From Salinivirgaceae bacterium (GTDB taxonomy: Bacteria > Bacteroidota > Bacteroidia > Bacteroidales > SZUA-534): a stretch of 33,040 nt of DNA. The stretch lies in NCBI GenBank assembly GCA_017650325.1, contig JAGCFC010000150.1:1-33040 (forward strand). The letters are read 5' to 3'. How positions within the stretch are numbered: the stretch's first letter is position 1; each line of letters opens with the position of its first letter. The position numbers were made by a program, and so were the translations under genes. The notes under the pieces were generated by a model. The model did no database searches. It saw nothing but the letters and a program-made list of their open reading frames with translations, and was not told the DNA's origin. Of this stretch, positions 1 to 7,366 are shown in pieces.

Positions 1-918
1 CCGAGTGTTGTTGTTTCGGATTGGCCCTGCGTGGAATTGCTGCGCCCAGCCTTTGGCGTGAACTTGCAGCGCAAGTCGGTAGAGCGCAGCCGAACGGAAT
101 TTCAATATCTCATTGGCGGTCAAATCTTTGCCACCGCGCACTTTCGTGAATATGGCTTCGATTTCGGCGTCGGTATAATCTTCGGAATAGAGGAAGTCGA
201 GACCGAAATCGGCCAATCGGCAACCAACTGAATGGAAATAGTCGATGCGGCGGTCGAGTGCGTCAAACAACGCTTTGAAATTGTTTATCTCGATGCCCGA
301 CACTTCGGCCAGACGGTCGATGTAGGCGTTCCAGGCAGCGGCGTTGGTCACGTCGGCAGCCTTGTCGGGACGCCAGGTTGGCAGAATCTTCGCAGGACAG
401 TCCGATGCGGCTATTTGCTTGTGATATTGCAGGTTGTCAATCGGGTCATCGGTAGTGCAGGCCGTCTCAACCTTCATTTTCCGCAGCATTCCCCAAACGC
501 TGAATTCGTCTGACTTGAGCATTTCCGACGTGCGGTTCCAAATCTCGTCGGCCGATTCGGGATTGAACAGCGTGTCGATGCCGAAGTAAAGTTTCAACTC
601 GAGGTGAGTCCAGTGATAGAGCGGGTTTCGCAGTGTGTAAGGCACCGTCTGCGCCCACGCGTCAAACTTCTCGCGGTCGGTGGCGTTGCCCGTCACAAAC
701 CGTTCGTTGATGCCGTTGGCGCGCATTGCCCGCCATTTGTAGTGGTCGCCCGAGAGCCAAATCTGCGCAATGTTATCGAACTTCCGATTTTCGGCTATCT
801 GTTGCGGAATCAAATGCGAATGATAATCGATAATCGGCTGATTTTTAGCAAAGTTGTGATAGAGTTCCTGCGCTGTTTTCGTCTTCAGCAAGAAATTATC
901 AGTAATGAAAGTTTTCAT
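1..918 (-). CDS. uxaC: Uronate isomerase (glucuronate/galacturonate isomerase), 3' end cut by window
   Basis: The first 306 residues are present and the gene runs off the left edge; full-length UxaC is about 470 residues. The enzyme isomerises D-galacturonate to D-tagaturonate and D-glucuronate to D-fructuronate, the cytosolic entry step of hexuronate catabolism. Seen: an N-terminal metal-binding HSHL motif (YHSHLIPQQIAENRKF), the motif LSGDHYKWRAMRANG and the late motif FHAGPIRNNNTR, all typical of the family. The start ATG at 918-916 gives the expected N-terminus MKTFITDNFLLKTKTA. It lies downstream of the exuT-like transporter on the same strand, but a four-helix-bundle gene and heptamer repeats separate the two. 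Its product is the substrate of UxaB, encoded far to the right at 18875-20314. Identification is secure. Confidence 0.95.
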   Translation of the reverse strand, partial: MKTFITDNFLLKTKTAQELYHNFAKNQPIIDYHSHLIPQQIAENRKFDNIAQIWLSGDHYKWRAMRANGINERFVTGNATDREKFDAWAQTVPYTLRNPLYHWTHLELKLYFGIDTLFNPESADEIWNRTSEMLKSDEFSVWGMLRKMKVETACTTDDPIDNLQYHKQIAASDCPAKILPTWRPDKAADVTNAAAWNAYIDRLAEVSGIEINNFKALFDALDRRIDYFHSVGCRLADFGLDFLYSEDYTDAEIEAIFTKVRGGKDLTANEILKFRSAALYRLALQVHAKGWAQQFHAGPIRNNNTR

Positions 919-930
919 ATCTCTTTGTTT

Positions 931-965
931 TTGGTGTTAGGTGTTGGGTGTCAGGTGTTAGGTGT
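931..965. repeat. Degenerate heptamer array (five units, TAGGTGT-like)
   Basis: Five consecutive 7-base units can be read: TTGGTGT, TAGGTGT, TGGGTGT, CAGGTGT, TAGGTGT. The array lies between the uxaC start and the four-helix-bundle gene and overlaps the 3' end of the latter. The TGGGTGT unit is a rotation of the reverse complement of CCAACAC, the main unit of the array at 1381-1408, so the two arrays are inverted copies of one repeat type. Confidence 0.85.
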
Positions 966-1355
966 TTCATTTTGGTTCGACTTGTTTTTGGCCGAATCTT
1001 TAAGTTTGCTAATCAAATTGTTAAGTTTTCTACCTATAACTTGACACTGTGCGGAAATCGTATTTTTGTCGGTATCCGATATGTATTGAAAGGAAGCGGC
1101 AAGTTGAACTTGTGTTTCCAACTCAAAAAGCGAACCGCGTGCTATCTGCAAAAAGTGGCAATAATCGTTCAGGCTGTCTCGACCAAAACCTTCAGCAATG
1201 TTTGATGGTACTGATATTGCGCTGCGTCGGATTTGTGAGTTGAGCGCATACAATTCTTCTTTTGGAAAATCTTTCAAAAGTATATGAATGACTTTTGCCA
1301 AATCCATAGACAAATTCCAAACTTCTAAATCTTTGTAAGAATTTATTTTACCCAT
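951..1355 (-). CDS. Four helix bundle protein of the 23S rRNA intervening-sequence (IVP) family
   Basis: This 134-residue protein matches the small four-helix-bundle family first seen in intervening sequences of 23S rRNA genes and related to the Avd accessory protein of diversity-generating retroelements. Seen: the opening YKDLEVWNLSMDLAK, the central IRRSAISVPSNIAEGFGR, and a C-terminal LQIARGSLFELETQ stretch, which are the hallmark conserved segments. No enzymatic motif is present and its role outside rRNA inserts is unknown. It lies inside the apparent exuT-uxaC transcription unit, in the same direction. Arrays of a 7-base repeat flank it: TTGGTGT-like units on the 3' side, reaching into its last codons (the C-terminal residues TPNT and the stop lie at the repeat), and inverted copies upstream of its start. 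This layout looks like an inserted cassette. Confidence 0.9.
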   Translation of the reverse strand: MGKINSYKDLEVWNLSMDLAKVIHILLKDFPKEELYALNSQIRRSAISVPSNIAEGFGRDSLNDYCHFLQIARGSLFELETQVQLAASFQYISDTDKNTISAQCQVIGRKLNNLISKLKDSAKNKSNQNETPNT

Positions 1356-1380
1356 AATTTTGAACCTATTTGTCCTTAAT

Positions 1381-1408
1381 CCAACACCCAGTACCCAACA
1401 CCCAATAC
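1381..1408. repeat. Degenerate heptamer array (four units, CCAACAC-like), inverted relative to 931-965
   Basis: Four 7-base units in a row: CCAACAC, CCAGTAC, CCAACAC, CCAATAC. The array sits between the exuT-like stop codon at 1412 and the four-helix-bundle start at 1355. In the opposite orientation the units match those at 931-965, so the small gene is framed by inverted arrays. Confidence 0.8.
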
Positions 1409-1411
1409 CAT

Positions 1412-2857
1412 TTATTTAACTATCGGTTTATATTGAGGCACAAGCACCTTCATAATTGTCCACGCAAGCAGGTAGGCCACGGCGCAGTAGCAGAACACCA
1501 TCATATATCCCGCAGGTTTGCCAGTGGTGCCAAAGAAGGTGAAGGCGTCGCCAAGTTCTTCGGCGTGAGTGAACAGCATACCCGAGCCCTTGTTGATGGC
1601 GAACGAGCAGAGGCCGCCAAACATTGTGCCGATGCCAGTTATGGTGGCTATGGCCGATTTCGGAAACATATCGCCGATGGTTGAGTAGAGGTTAGCCGAC
1701 CAAGCCTGATGCCCCGCGCCAGCCAAGCCGATGATGACGCACGGCCACCACGGCGAGATGCCTGCCAGCGGCTGCGCGAACATTGCAAATATCGGCAGGA
1801 AGGCGAAAATCAGCATTGCCCGCATACGTCCTGCATAGGGGTGCATTCCCATTTTTTCGACGAACAGTTTCGGCAGATATCCGCCATAGATAGACACCAC
1901 AGTTACAATTAGATAGAGTACAAAAATGAGCAGTTGTCCCATTCCCGATGACGACGGATAGCCCAGTTCGGAAAAATAGGCGGGCGCCCAGAAGAGGAAG
2001 AACCACCATACACCGTCGGTCATTAGTTTGCCAACGATGAACGCCCACGTCTGACGGTATTTGAAGCAGTCGAGAATTGAGAATTTTGGCTCGTCGGCGG
2101 TGCTTGCCGATACTGATTTTTCGCCCAACTCTTCTTTATCCGATTCAATATAAGCAAGTTCGGCTTCGTTCACAAACTTGTTCTGCGCAGGTGCCGAATA
2201 GAGGAACAACCACGCGCCAGCCCATACAAAGCCGATGGCACCAATCACGATGAACGCCATTTCCCAGCCCATATGTTTGGCCAGAATCGGGATTGTCAGC
2301 GGGGCGGCAAGCGCACCCACCGAGGCGCCTGCATTGAAGATTGATGTGGCGTAGGCACGGTCTTTTTTCGGGAAATATTCCGCCGTAACCTTGATTGCTG
2401 CGGGGAAGTTGCCCGACTCGCCAGTGGCAAGAATTATGCGGCAGGCAAGGAATAGCCAAACGCTTATGGTTGAGATTGTTAACGCCAATTCCGTGCCTTT
2501 TGTCACAGCACGCAACGCTTCAATGTCAGCAATGCCCGTGAGCCGCATTGTGGCCCAGCCGCAAGCCGCGTGCAGACAGGCGCCAAACGACCAGATGACA
2601 ATGGCCCAGATGTAGCCTTTTTTGGTGCCCATCCAGTCGATGAATTTGCCAGCGAATAGCGATATGAACGCATAGAAGATTGAGAATGTGGCGGTTATAT
2701 TGCCATAATCGTTATCGTTCCAATGGAAATCGAGAGCAATAAAATCCTTCCACGTGAGTGAAAGTACCTGACGGTCGAGGTAGTTGACCGTGGTTGCCAA
2801 AAACAGCAGGCCGCATATTGCCCACCTGAAATTGGTCATTTTCTGATTTGTGGTCAT
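1412..2857 (-). CDS. exuT: MFS hexuronate transporter, ExuT-like
   Basis: A 481-residue inner-membrane permease of the major facilitator superfamily, anion:cation symporter branch, which includes the hexuronate transporter ExuT. Seen: a first membrane helix followed by NYLDRQVLSL, the loop motif DWMGTKKGY between helices 2 and 3, an RIILATGESGNFPAAIK segment typical of ExuT-type carriers, and about twelve hydrophobic segments. Length is slightly above the 430-470 usual for the family because of a long periplasmic loop near residues 100-130. It lies upstream of uxaC on the same strand, so import of galacturonate or glucuronate is the natural reading. A candidate Bacteroidales promoter lies at 3002-3031, which implies a leader of about 140 bases containing hexamer and heptamer repeats. 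The exact uronate specificity is inferred from context. Confidence 0.85.
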   Translation of the reverse strand: MTTNQKMTNFRWAICGLLFLATTVNYLDRQVLSLTWKDFIALDFHWNDNDYGNITATFSIFYAFISLFAGKFIDWMGTKKGYIWAIVIWSFGACLHAACGWATMRLTGIADIEALRAVTKGTELALTISTISVWLFLACRIILATGESGNFPAAIKVTAEYFPKKDRAYATSIFNAGASVGALAAPLTIPILAKHMGWEMAFIVIGAIGFVWAGAWLFLYSAPAQNKFVNEAELAYIESDKEELGEKSVSASTADEPKFSILDCFKYRQTWAFIVGKLMTDGVWWFFLFWAPAYFSELGYPSSSGMGQLLIFVLYLIVTVVSIYGGYLPKLFVEKMGMHPYAGRMRAMLIFAFLPIFAMFAQPLAGISPWWPCVIIGLAGAGHQAWSANLYSTIGDMFPKSAIATITGIGTMFGGLCSFAINKGSGMLFTHAEELGDAFTFFGTTGKPAGYMMVFCYCAVAYLLAWTIMKVLVPQYKPIVK

Positions 2858-2866
2858 TTTATTAAA

Positions 2867-2887
2867 GTTTAGTGTTTAGTGTTTAGA
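2867..2887. repeat. Heptamer array GTTTAGT (three units)
   Basis: Three units, GTTTAGT, GTTTAGT, GTTTAGA, directly upstream of the exuT-like start. It shares the 7-base period but not the sequence of the arrays at 931-965 and 1381-1408. Confidence 0.7.
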
Positions 2888-2888
2888 A

Positions 2889-2912
2889 GTAGAGACGTGG
2901 CGTGCCGCGTCT
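2889..2912 (+). repeat. REP-like hairpin with GTAG foot
   Basis: The tetranucleotide GTAG (2889-2892) is followed by an inverted repeat AGACGTGGC-GT-GCCGCGTCT (2893-2912) whose arms pair fully with one G-T wobble. GTAG or GGAG next to a hairpin is the hallmark of REP elements recognised by RAYT (IS200-like tyrosine) transposases. Only one copy is seen in the window and no RAYT gene is present, so the assignment is a pattern match only. As RNA it could equally shape the leader of the exuT transcript. Confidence 0.45.
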
Positions 2913-2914
2913 TT

Positions 2915-2988
2915 GTTTACGTTTAAGTTTTCGTTTTCGTCAGTGTTAGTGTCAGTGTTATTGTCTGTTTCAGCGTTAGTGTCAGTGT
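2915..2988. repeat. Hexamer arrays (GTTTTC-like, then CAGTGT/TAGTGT-like)
   Basis: Two adjoining tracts with a 6-base period. The first (2915-2938) reads GTTTAC, GTTTAA, GTTTTC, GTTTTC. The second (2941-2988) reads CAGTGT, TAGTGT, CAGTGT, TATTGT, CTGTTT, CAGCGT, TAGTGT, CAGTGT. Together with the REP-like hairpin they fill most of the gap between the exuT-like gene and the divergent leucine-rich-repeat gene. The GTTTTC-GTTTAC module recurs upstream of aspS. Confidence 0.75.
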
Positions 2989-3001
2989 TAATTTACGATT
3001 G

Positions 3002-3031
3002 CGAAAGTACGACAAATTTCGGTTTGTGCAA
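3002..3031 (-). promoter_or_regulatory. Candidate Bacteroidales promoter for the exuT-like gene
   Basis: Read on the minus strand, TTG (3031-3029) is followed after 19 bases by TACTTTCG (3009-3002), one mismatch from the Bacteroidales -7 consensus TAnnTTTG with correct -33 spacing. It faces the exuT-like gene about 145 bases downstream. Confidence 0.55.
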
Positions 3032-3063
3032 CTTTTTATGCAATCGGTTTCATTCTGATTTAG

Positions 3064-3095
3064 TTAGTTTTTTCAACATAAAATGTATATTATTG
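3064..3095 (+). promoter_or_regulatory. Weak candidate promoter for the leucine-rich-repeat gene
   Basis: TTAG (3064-3067), 20 bases, then TATTATTG (3088-3095): one mismatch in each element of the Bacteroidales -33/-7 pattern, about 50 bases before the ATG at 3149. The spacing is right, but two mismatches make this tentative. Confidence 0.3.
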
Positions 3096-3148
3096 CCAAT
3101 ATTAACTGGCTAAAGCCATATTCAAGACAATACTAAAACTTTACATAA

Positions 3149-6100
3149 ATGAAGAAATTCTTATTCGTTATTGTTGCCGCAATGTTTGCCGGGCAGGCGT
3201 GGGCGGCTGATAATTTTGATTTTTCCGCCGTTTGCGAAAGTGGACAGACTTTGTATTACAAAATCACAAGCAATACTGAGCCATACTCTGTGAAAGTGAC
3301 GTATCCGAATAAGTCGGGCGACAACTACTACAACGGTTACACAAAACCAACAGGTAGTTTGGACATTCCAACGAAAGTCACGTATCCGGAACCAGATGGA
3401 ATAACTTATGTGGTTACCGATATTGCCGATTATGCATTTTACAACTGTTCTGGTTTGACTTCTGTAAATATTCCTGATGGTGTTATTGGGATAGGCCAAT
3501 ATGCGTTTTCCAGCTGTTTTGAAATAACTTCAATAACCATTGGCAACGATGTGACTAATATTGGTAACAATGCGTTTCAAATATGTAATAAACTGACATC
3601 GGTAAATATACCAGACAATGTTACAAGCATTGGTCAATATGCATTTTATAGCTGTAGTAACCTGGTATCTGTAGCCATTGGCAATGGTGTAACTAATATT
3701 GGTGAATGGGCTTTTGGCGAATGCAATAAACTTAAGTCAATTGATCTTTCTGAAAACCTTACAAGTATAAGCAATTCTCTGTTTTACGGTTGTCGTGGAC
3801 TCACATCAATTACCATTCCTGATGGTGTTACCAGTATTGGCTGTAATGCGTTTGACGGTTGCACTGGATTAACCTCAATTACCATCCCCAATTCAGTTAC
3901 AAGTATTGGCAGTTGGGTATTCCATGGATGTACAGGATTAACGTCTATCACCATTCCCGATGGCGTTACAACCATTAGCGATTCTTTCTTCTATGAATGC
4001 AGTAATCTTTCGTCGATAATCCTTGGCAATAGTGTTACAACAATCGAGAGCGCTGCGTTTGGAGAATGTCATAGTTTGACATCAATCAATATTCCCGCAA
4101 GCGTTACAAGCATCGGTGATCGTGCGTTCCTTTTTTGCAGCAGTCTGACATCAATTGCTATACCCGATGGTGTAACAGGGATTGCCCCGTCCACTTTCAT
4201 GGGGTGTGGCAGTTTGGAATCTATAACTATACCTGAAGCGTTGCAAATCATTTGTGAAGGCGCGTTCTGCGGAAGCGGACTAACATCAATCACAATTCCT
4301 GATGGCATAAAAAGTATTGAAAATGAAACGTTCAGTGGTTGTAGTAGTTTGACATCTGTCATACTTCCAGCAAGTGTTGCAAGTATTGGTGAGTACGCGT
4401 TTGCAGGAATAGGCTCGGTGTCAATCACCATCCCAGGTGGTGTTACAAGTATCGGCCGTGGCGCGTTTCTAGATTGTCAAAATCTTACGTCAATTGTCAT
4501 ACCCGATGGAGTCAAATATATTGATGAGTCTACATTCCAAGATTGTAGCAGCCTTACATCTGTCACTTTACCGGATGGTATTGTGTCAATTGGTCGCAGT
4601 TCATTTGCTTTTTGCAGCAATCTATCAATCACTATTCCTGATGGAATTGCGACTATTGAAGAAGGTGCTTTCATTGATACTAAAAATATTGTTTATGGAG
4701 GTAATTTATCAGGTCGTCCATGGGGGGCGGTAACATCTGGAGTTTCGATTGACGAAAACGGATTTGTTTATGCCGATGCTGAAAAAACTCGACTTGCCGC
4801 GTATGTTGGCAATGCCCAAAGTGTAACCATACCAGGTACTGTTATTAGCATTGGAAAAAACGCTTTCAAGAATTGTAACAACTTAAATTCAATTGTTATT
4901 CCTGATAGAGTTACAAGCATCGGCGGTAGCGCGTTCTATGATTGCTCAGGATTGACATCAATTACTATCCCCGAATCTGTTACAAGCATAGGCGAGTATG
5001 CATTCAAAAATTGTCAAAACGCAACATTATATTGCCAGGCAGAGTCAAAACCATTAGGTTGGAATGGGTGGTGGAATCCAGATTATCGACCTGTAAATTG
5101 GAATTGCAAAGTGATAAAATTAACGGTCAATAATCCGGAGCAAGGCTCTGCAGAAGTTTCGGGGTATGCAGTTAAAACCGCCGATGGCTCAATGTGGTAT
5201 CTGTATAACTCGCAAGCCGTATTCAGCGCAACGCCAAACAATGGCTGTCATGTGCAGTGGGAAGATGGCGGTACCGATAACAACCGTACAATAACAATAA
5301 CCGAGAATAAAACATACACGGCAACATTTGAAACTCATACTCCGGTTGATGTGGCAAAACTTGAAGCCACATGTACAACCAATGGCCATGAGGCAGGCAA
5401 GTGTTGCTCTGTATGCAACGCTGTTTTAGAAGGGATGGATGTTATTCCTGCATTGAATCATGTTTTTGGCACGCCAGCCTATGTGTGGAGTGAAGACGGC
5501 AGTTCGTGTACGGCAACGGTTGTTTGCCAGCGCGATGCAAGTCATGTCGAAACTGAGAATGCGTCAATTTCAAGTGCCGTAACAGTTGCGGCCACATGCG
5601 AGGAGGGAGGCATAACCACCTATACGGCAACGTTTACGAATGAGTTGTTTGCAACGCAGACAAAGGCGGTTGATATTTCGCCACTTAACCATCGTTATGG
5701 CACGCCAAAATACGTTTGGAGCGAAGATGGCAGTTCATGTACTGCAACAGCCGTGTGCCAGCACAATGCAAGTCATGTTGTATCCGAAAGTGCTATAATT
5801 ACCAATGAGGTAACTATTCCCGCCACTTGTGACGAGAGAGGCACAACCACCTACACTGCAACATTTGAGAATACGTTGTTTACAATGCAGACAAAAGATA
5901 TTGATGATATTCCGGCCAATGGCCACATCGAAGTTGTTGAAGAAGCAGTGGCGCCAACGTGCACTGACATGGGAAAAACCGAAGGCAAGTATTGCTCTGT
6001 TTGCGGCAAGGTTTTGGTGGAGCAAGAGGATATTGCGCCTTTGGATCATAATTATGGTGAGCCTTCATACGAATGGAGTGAAGACGGGCGTAGGTGTACT

Positions 6101-7252
6101 GCAACAGCCGTGTGCCAACGCGATGCAAACCACGTTATGACAGAAAACGCAACTATTTTTATAATCAATACAACTGCCGCTACATGTGAGAGAGAGGGGT
6201 CAACTACATACATGGCGGAATTTGGATACGAATTGTTTGAACCACAAATAAATACTGCTGTGGATGCTCCGGCATTGGGTCACAACTATCTCTTACCCAT
6301 TTACGCATGGAGCGCAAACGGCGGTTCGTGTACGGCAATGGCAATATGCCTGCGCGATGCAAACCACACTATAACAGAAAAAGCAACAATCACGAGCGAG
6401 GTAACCATTGCTGCCACCTGCGAGGGAATGGGCGCAACCACCCACACGGCATCGTTTGAAAATGAGGTGTTTGAATCGCAGACAAAGGTTGTTGTGGATA
6501 TACCAGCCCAAGGCCATACTATGGTAGTGGACGACGCTGTGGAGCCAACATGCGAATCATTTGGCCTTACCGAAGGCTCACACTGCTCTGTTTGCGGGCA
6601 TGTGTTTAAAGCACAAAACATTTTGCCGGCTTTGCCACATACCGAGGTTGTTGATGAGGCCGTGGAGCCAACTTGTACCATAGCGGGAAAGACAGAAGGC
6701 AAACATTGCGCTGTTTGCGGAACTGTTTTGCAAGCGCAGGAGAGAATACCAGCATGGGGACATACAGTGGATATTGATTTGGCTGTGCCCGCAACTTGTA
6801 CAGTAACCGGTAAAACCGATGGCCGGCACTGCTCGGTCTGCAACACCGTTTTAGTGGCGCAAAAAGAGGTGCCTGCTTTGGGGCATGAGTTTGTCAATTA
6901 TGTCTATAACAACGATGCCACTACCACTGCCGATGGCACCGAGACAGCCAAATGCGAGCATGGTTGCGGCGTAACCGATACTCGCACTGCTGCTGGCACA
7001 AAATTGGCGGAAACACCAGAAAAAGGCACCGCTGTTGCCGAATCAGCCGCCAACGCGGTAAACATCTACGCCTACGGCAATACCATTGTCGTTGAAAACG
7101 CCACCAACGAAATCAGTGTTTATAATGCCATGGGCACATTAATCTGTAGGAACGCAACGCCTTGCGTCCGCGCAGAAATAAATGTTGGCGCTCCCGGTGT
7201 ATACATTGTAAAAACCGGCAGCGTGGCCAAAAGAGTATTGGTGAGCGAATGA
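3149..7252 (+). CDS. Secreted BspA-like leucine-rich-repeat mosaic protein with T9SS-type C-terminal tail
   Basis: A 1367-residue exported protein, probably cell-surface and adhesive; no enzymatic motif is visible. Domains in order: signal peptide (1 to about 20, ending AWA); about 20 leucine-rich repeats of the BspA/LRR_5 type with core LTSITIPDGVTSIG..AF..C (about 80-640); a Listeria InlB B-repeat-like unit (about 655-730); then cysteine-bearing modules of two kinds. Type A (motif TEGKHCSVCG, five copies, near 740, 924, 1121, 1165 and 1206) carries CxxC pairs. Type B (about 78 residues, opening VWSEDGSSCTATAVCQ) occurs four times between about 770 and 1121. The last 75 residues (NIYAYGNTIVVENA to KRVLVSE) resemble a type A sorting tail of the type IX secretion system. 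The A/B modules are ones I know mainly from gut Firmicutes surface proteins. A terminator follows directly. Function, ligand and surface location are inferred. Confidence 0.9.
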   Translation: MKKFLFVIVAAMFAGQAWAADNFDFSAVCESGQTLYYKITSNTEPYSVKVTYPNKSGDNYYNGYTKPTGSLDIPTKVTYPEPDGITYVVTDIADYAFYNCSGLTSVNIPDGVIGIGQYAFSSCFEITSITIGNDVTNIGNNAFQICNKLTSVNIPDNVTSIGQYAFYSCSNLVSVAIGNGVTNIGEWAFGECNKLKSIDLSENLTSISNSLFYGCRGLTSITIPDGVTSIGCNAFDGCTGLTSITIPNSVTSIGSWVFHGCTGLTSITIPDGVTTISDSFFYECSNLSSIILGNSVTTIESAAFGECHSLTSINIPASVTSIGDRAFLFCSSLTSIAIPDGVTGIAPSTFMGCGSLESITIPEALQIICEGAFCGSGLTSITIPDGIKSIENETFSGCSSLTSVILPASVASIGEYAFAGIGSVSITIPGGVTSIGRGAFLDCQNLTSIVIPDGVKYIDESTFQDCSSLTSVTLPDGIVSIGRSSFAFCSNLSITIPDGIATIEEGAFIDTKNIVYGGNLSGRPWGAVTSGVSIDENGFVYADAEKTRLAAYVGNAQSVTIPGTVISIGKNAFKNCNNLNSIVIPDRVTSIGGSAFYDCSGLTSITIPESVTSIGEYAFKNCQNATLYCQAESKPLGWNGWWNPDYRPVNWNCKVIKLTVNNPEQGSAEVSGYAVKTADGSMWYLYNSQAVFSATPNNGCHVQWEDGGTDNNRTITITENKTYTATFETHTPVDVAKLEATCTTNGHEAGKCCSVCNAVLEGMDVIPALNHVFGTPAYVWSEDGSSCTATVVCQRDASHVETENASISSAVTVAATCEEGGITTYTATFTNELFATQTKAVDISPLNHRYGTPKYVWSEDGSSCTATAVCQHNASHVVSESAIITNEVTIPATCDERGTTTYTATFENTLFTMQTKDIDDIPANGHIEVVEEAVAPTCTDMGKTEGKYCSVCGKVLVEQEDIAPLDHNYGEPSYEWSEDGRRCTATAVCQRDANHVMTENATIFIINTTAATCEREGSTTYMAEFGYELFEPQINTAVDAPALGHNYLLPIYAWSANGGSCTAMAICLRDANHTITEKATITSEVTIAATCEGMGATTHTASFENEVFESQTKVVVDIPAQGHTMVVDDAVEPTCESFGLTEGSHCSVCGHVFKAQNILPALPHTEVVDEAVEPTCTIAGKTEGKHCAVCGTVLQAQERIPAWGHTVDIDLAVPATCTVTGKTDGRHCSVCNTVLVAQKEVPALGHEFVNYVYNNDATTTADGTETAKCEHGCGVTDTRTAAGTKLAETPEKGTAVAESAANAVNIYAYGNTIVVENATNEISVYNAMGTLICRNATPCVRAEINVGAPGVYIVKTGSVAKRVLVSE

Positions 7253-7280
7253 TAGGCTGGCGATTTATTGCCTCATATAG

Positions 7281-7312
7281 TGGGGAGGAGTTTTTCCTCC
7301 CCCATTTTTTTT
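7281..7312 (+). terminator. Rho-independent terminator after the leucine-rich-repeat gene
   Basis: GGGGAGG (7282-7288) pairs with CCTCCCC (7296-7302) across a short loop and is followed by a run of eight T. It lies 30 bases after the stop codon at 7252. Confidence 0.85.
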
Positions 7313-7329
7313 CGTAAAAAACCAACCTT

Positions 7330-7364
7330 TAACTCCTAAATTCTAACTCCTAACTCCTAAATAA
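7330..7364. repeat. Heptamer array TAACTCC (five units)
   Basis: Units TAACTCC, TAAATTC, TAACTCC, TAACTCC, TAAATAA lie between the convergent ends of the leucine-rich-repeat gene and the TPM-domain gene, ending three bases before the latter's stop codon. The period is 7 as in the other arrays; the sequence differs. Confidence 0.75.
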
Positions 7365-7366
7365 AC

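Noticed and set aside
3400..5020. CRISPR-like spaced repeats
   Set aside because: The repeats are 69-base coding units of leucine-rich repeats in frame, not identical repeats with unique spacers.
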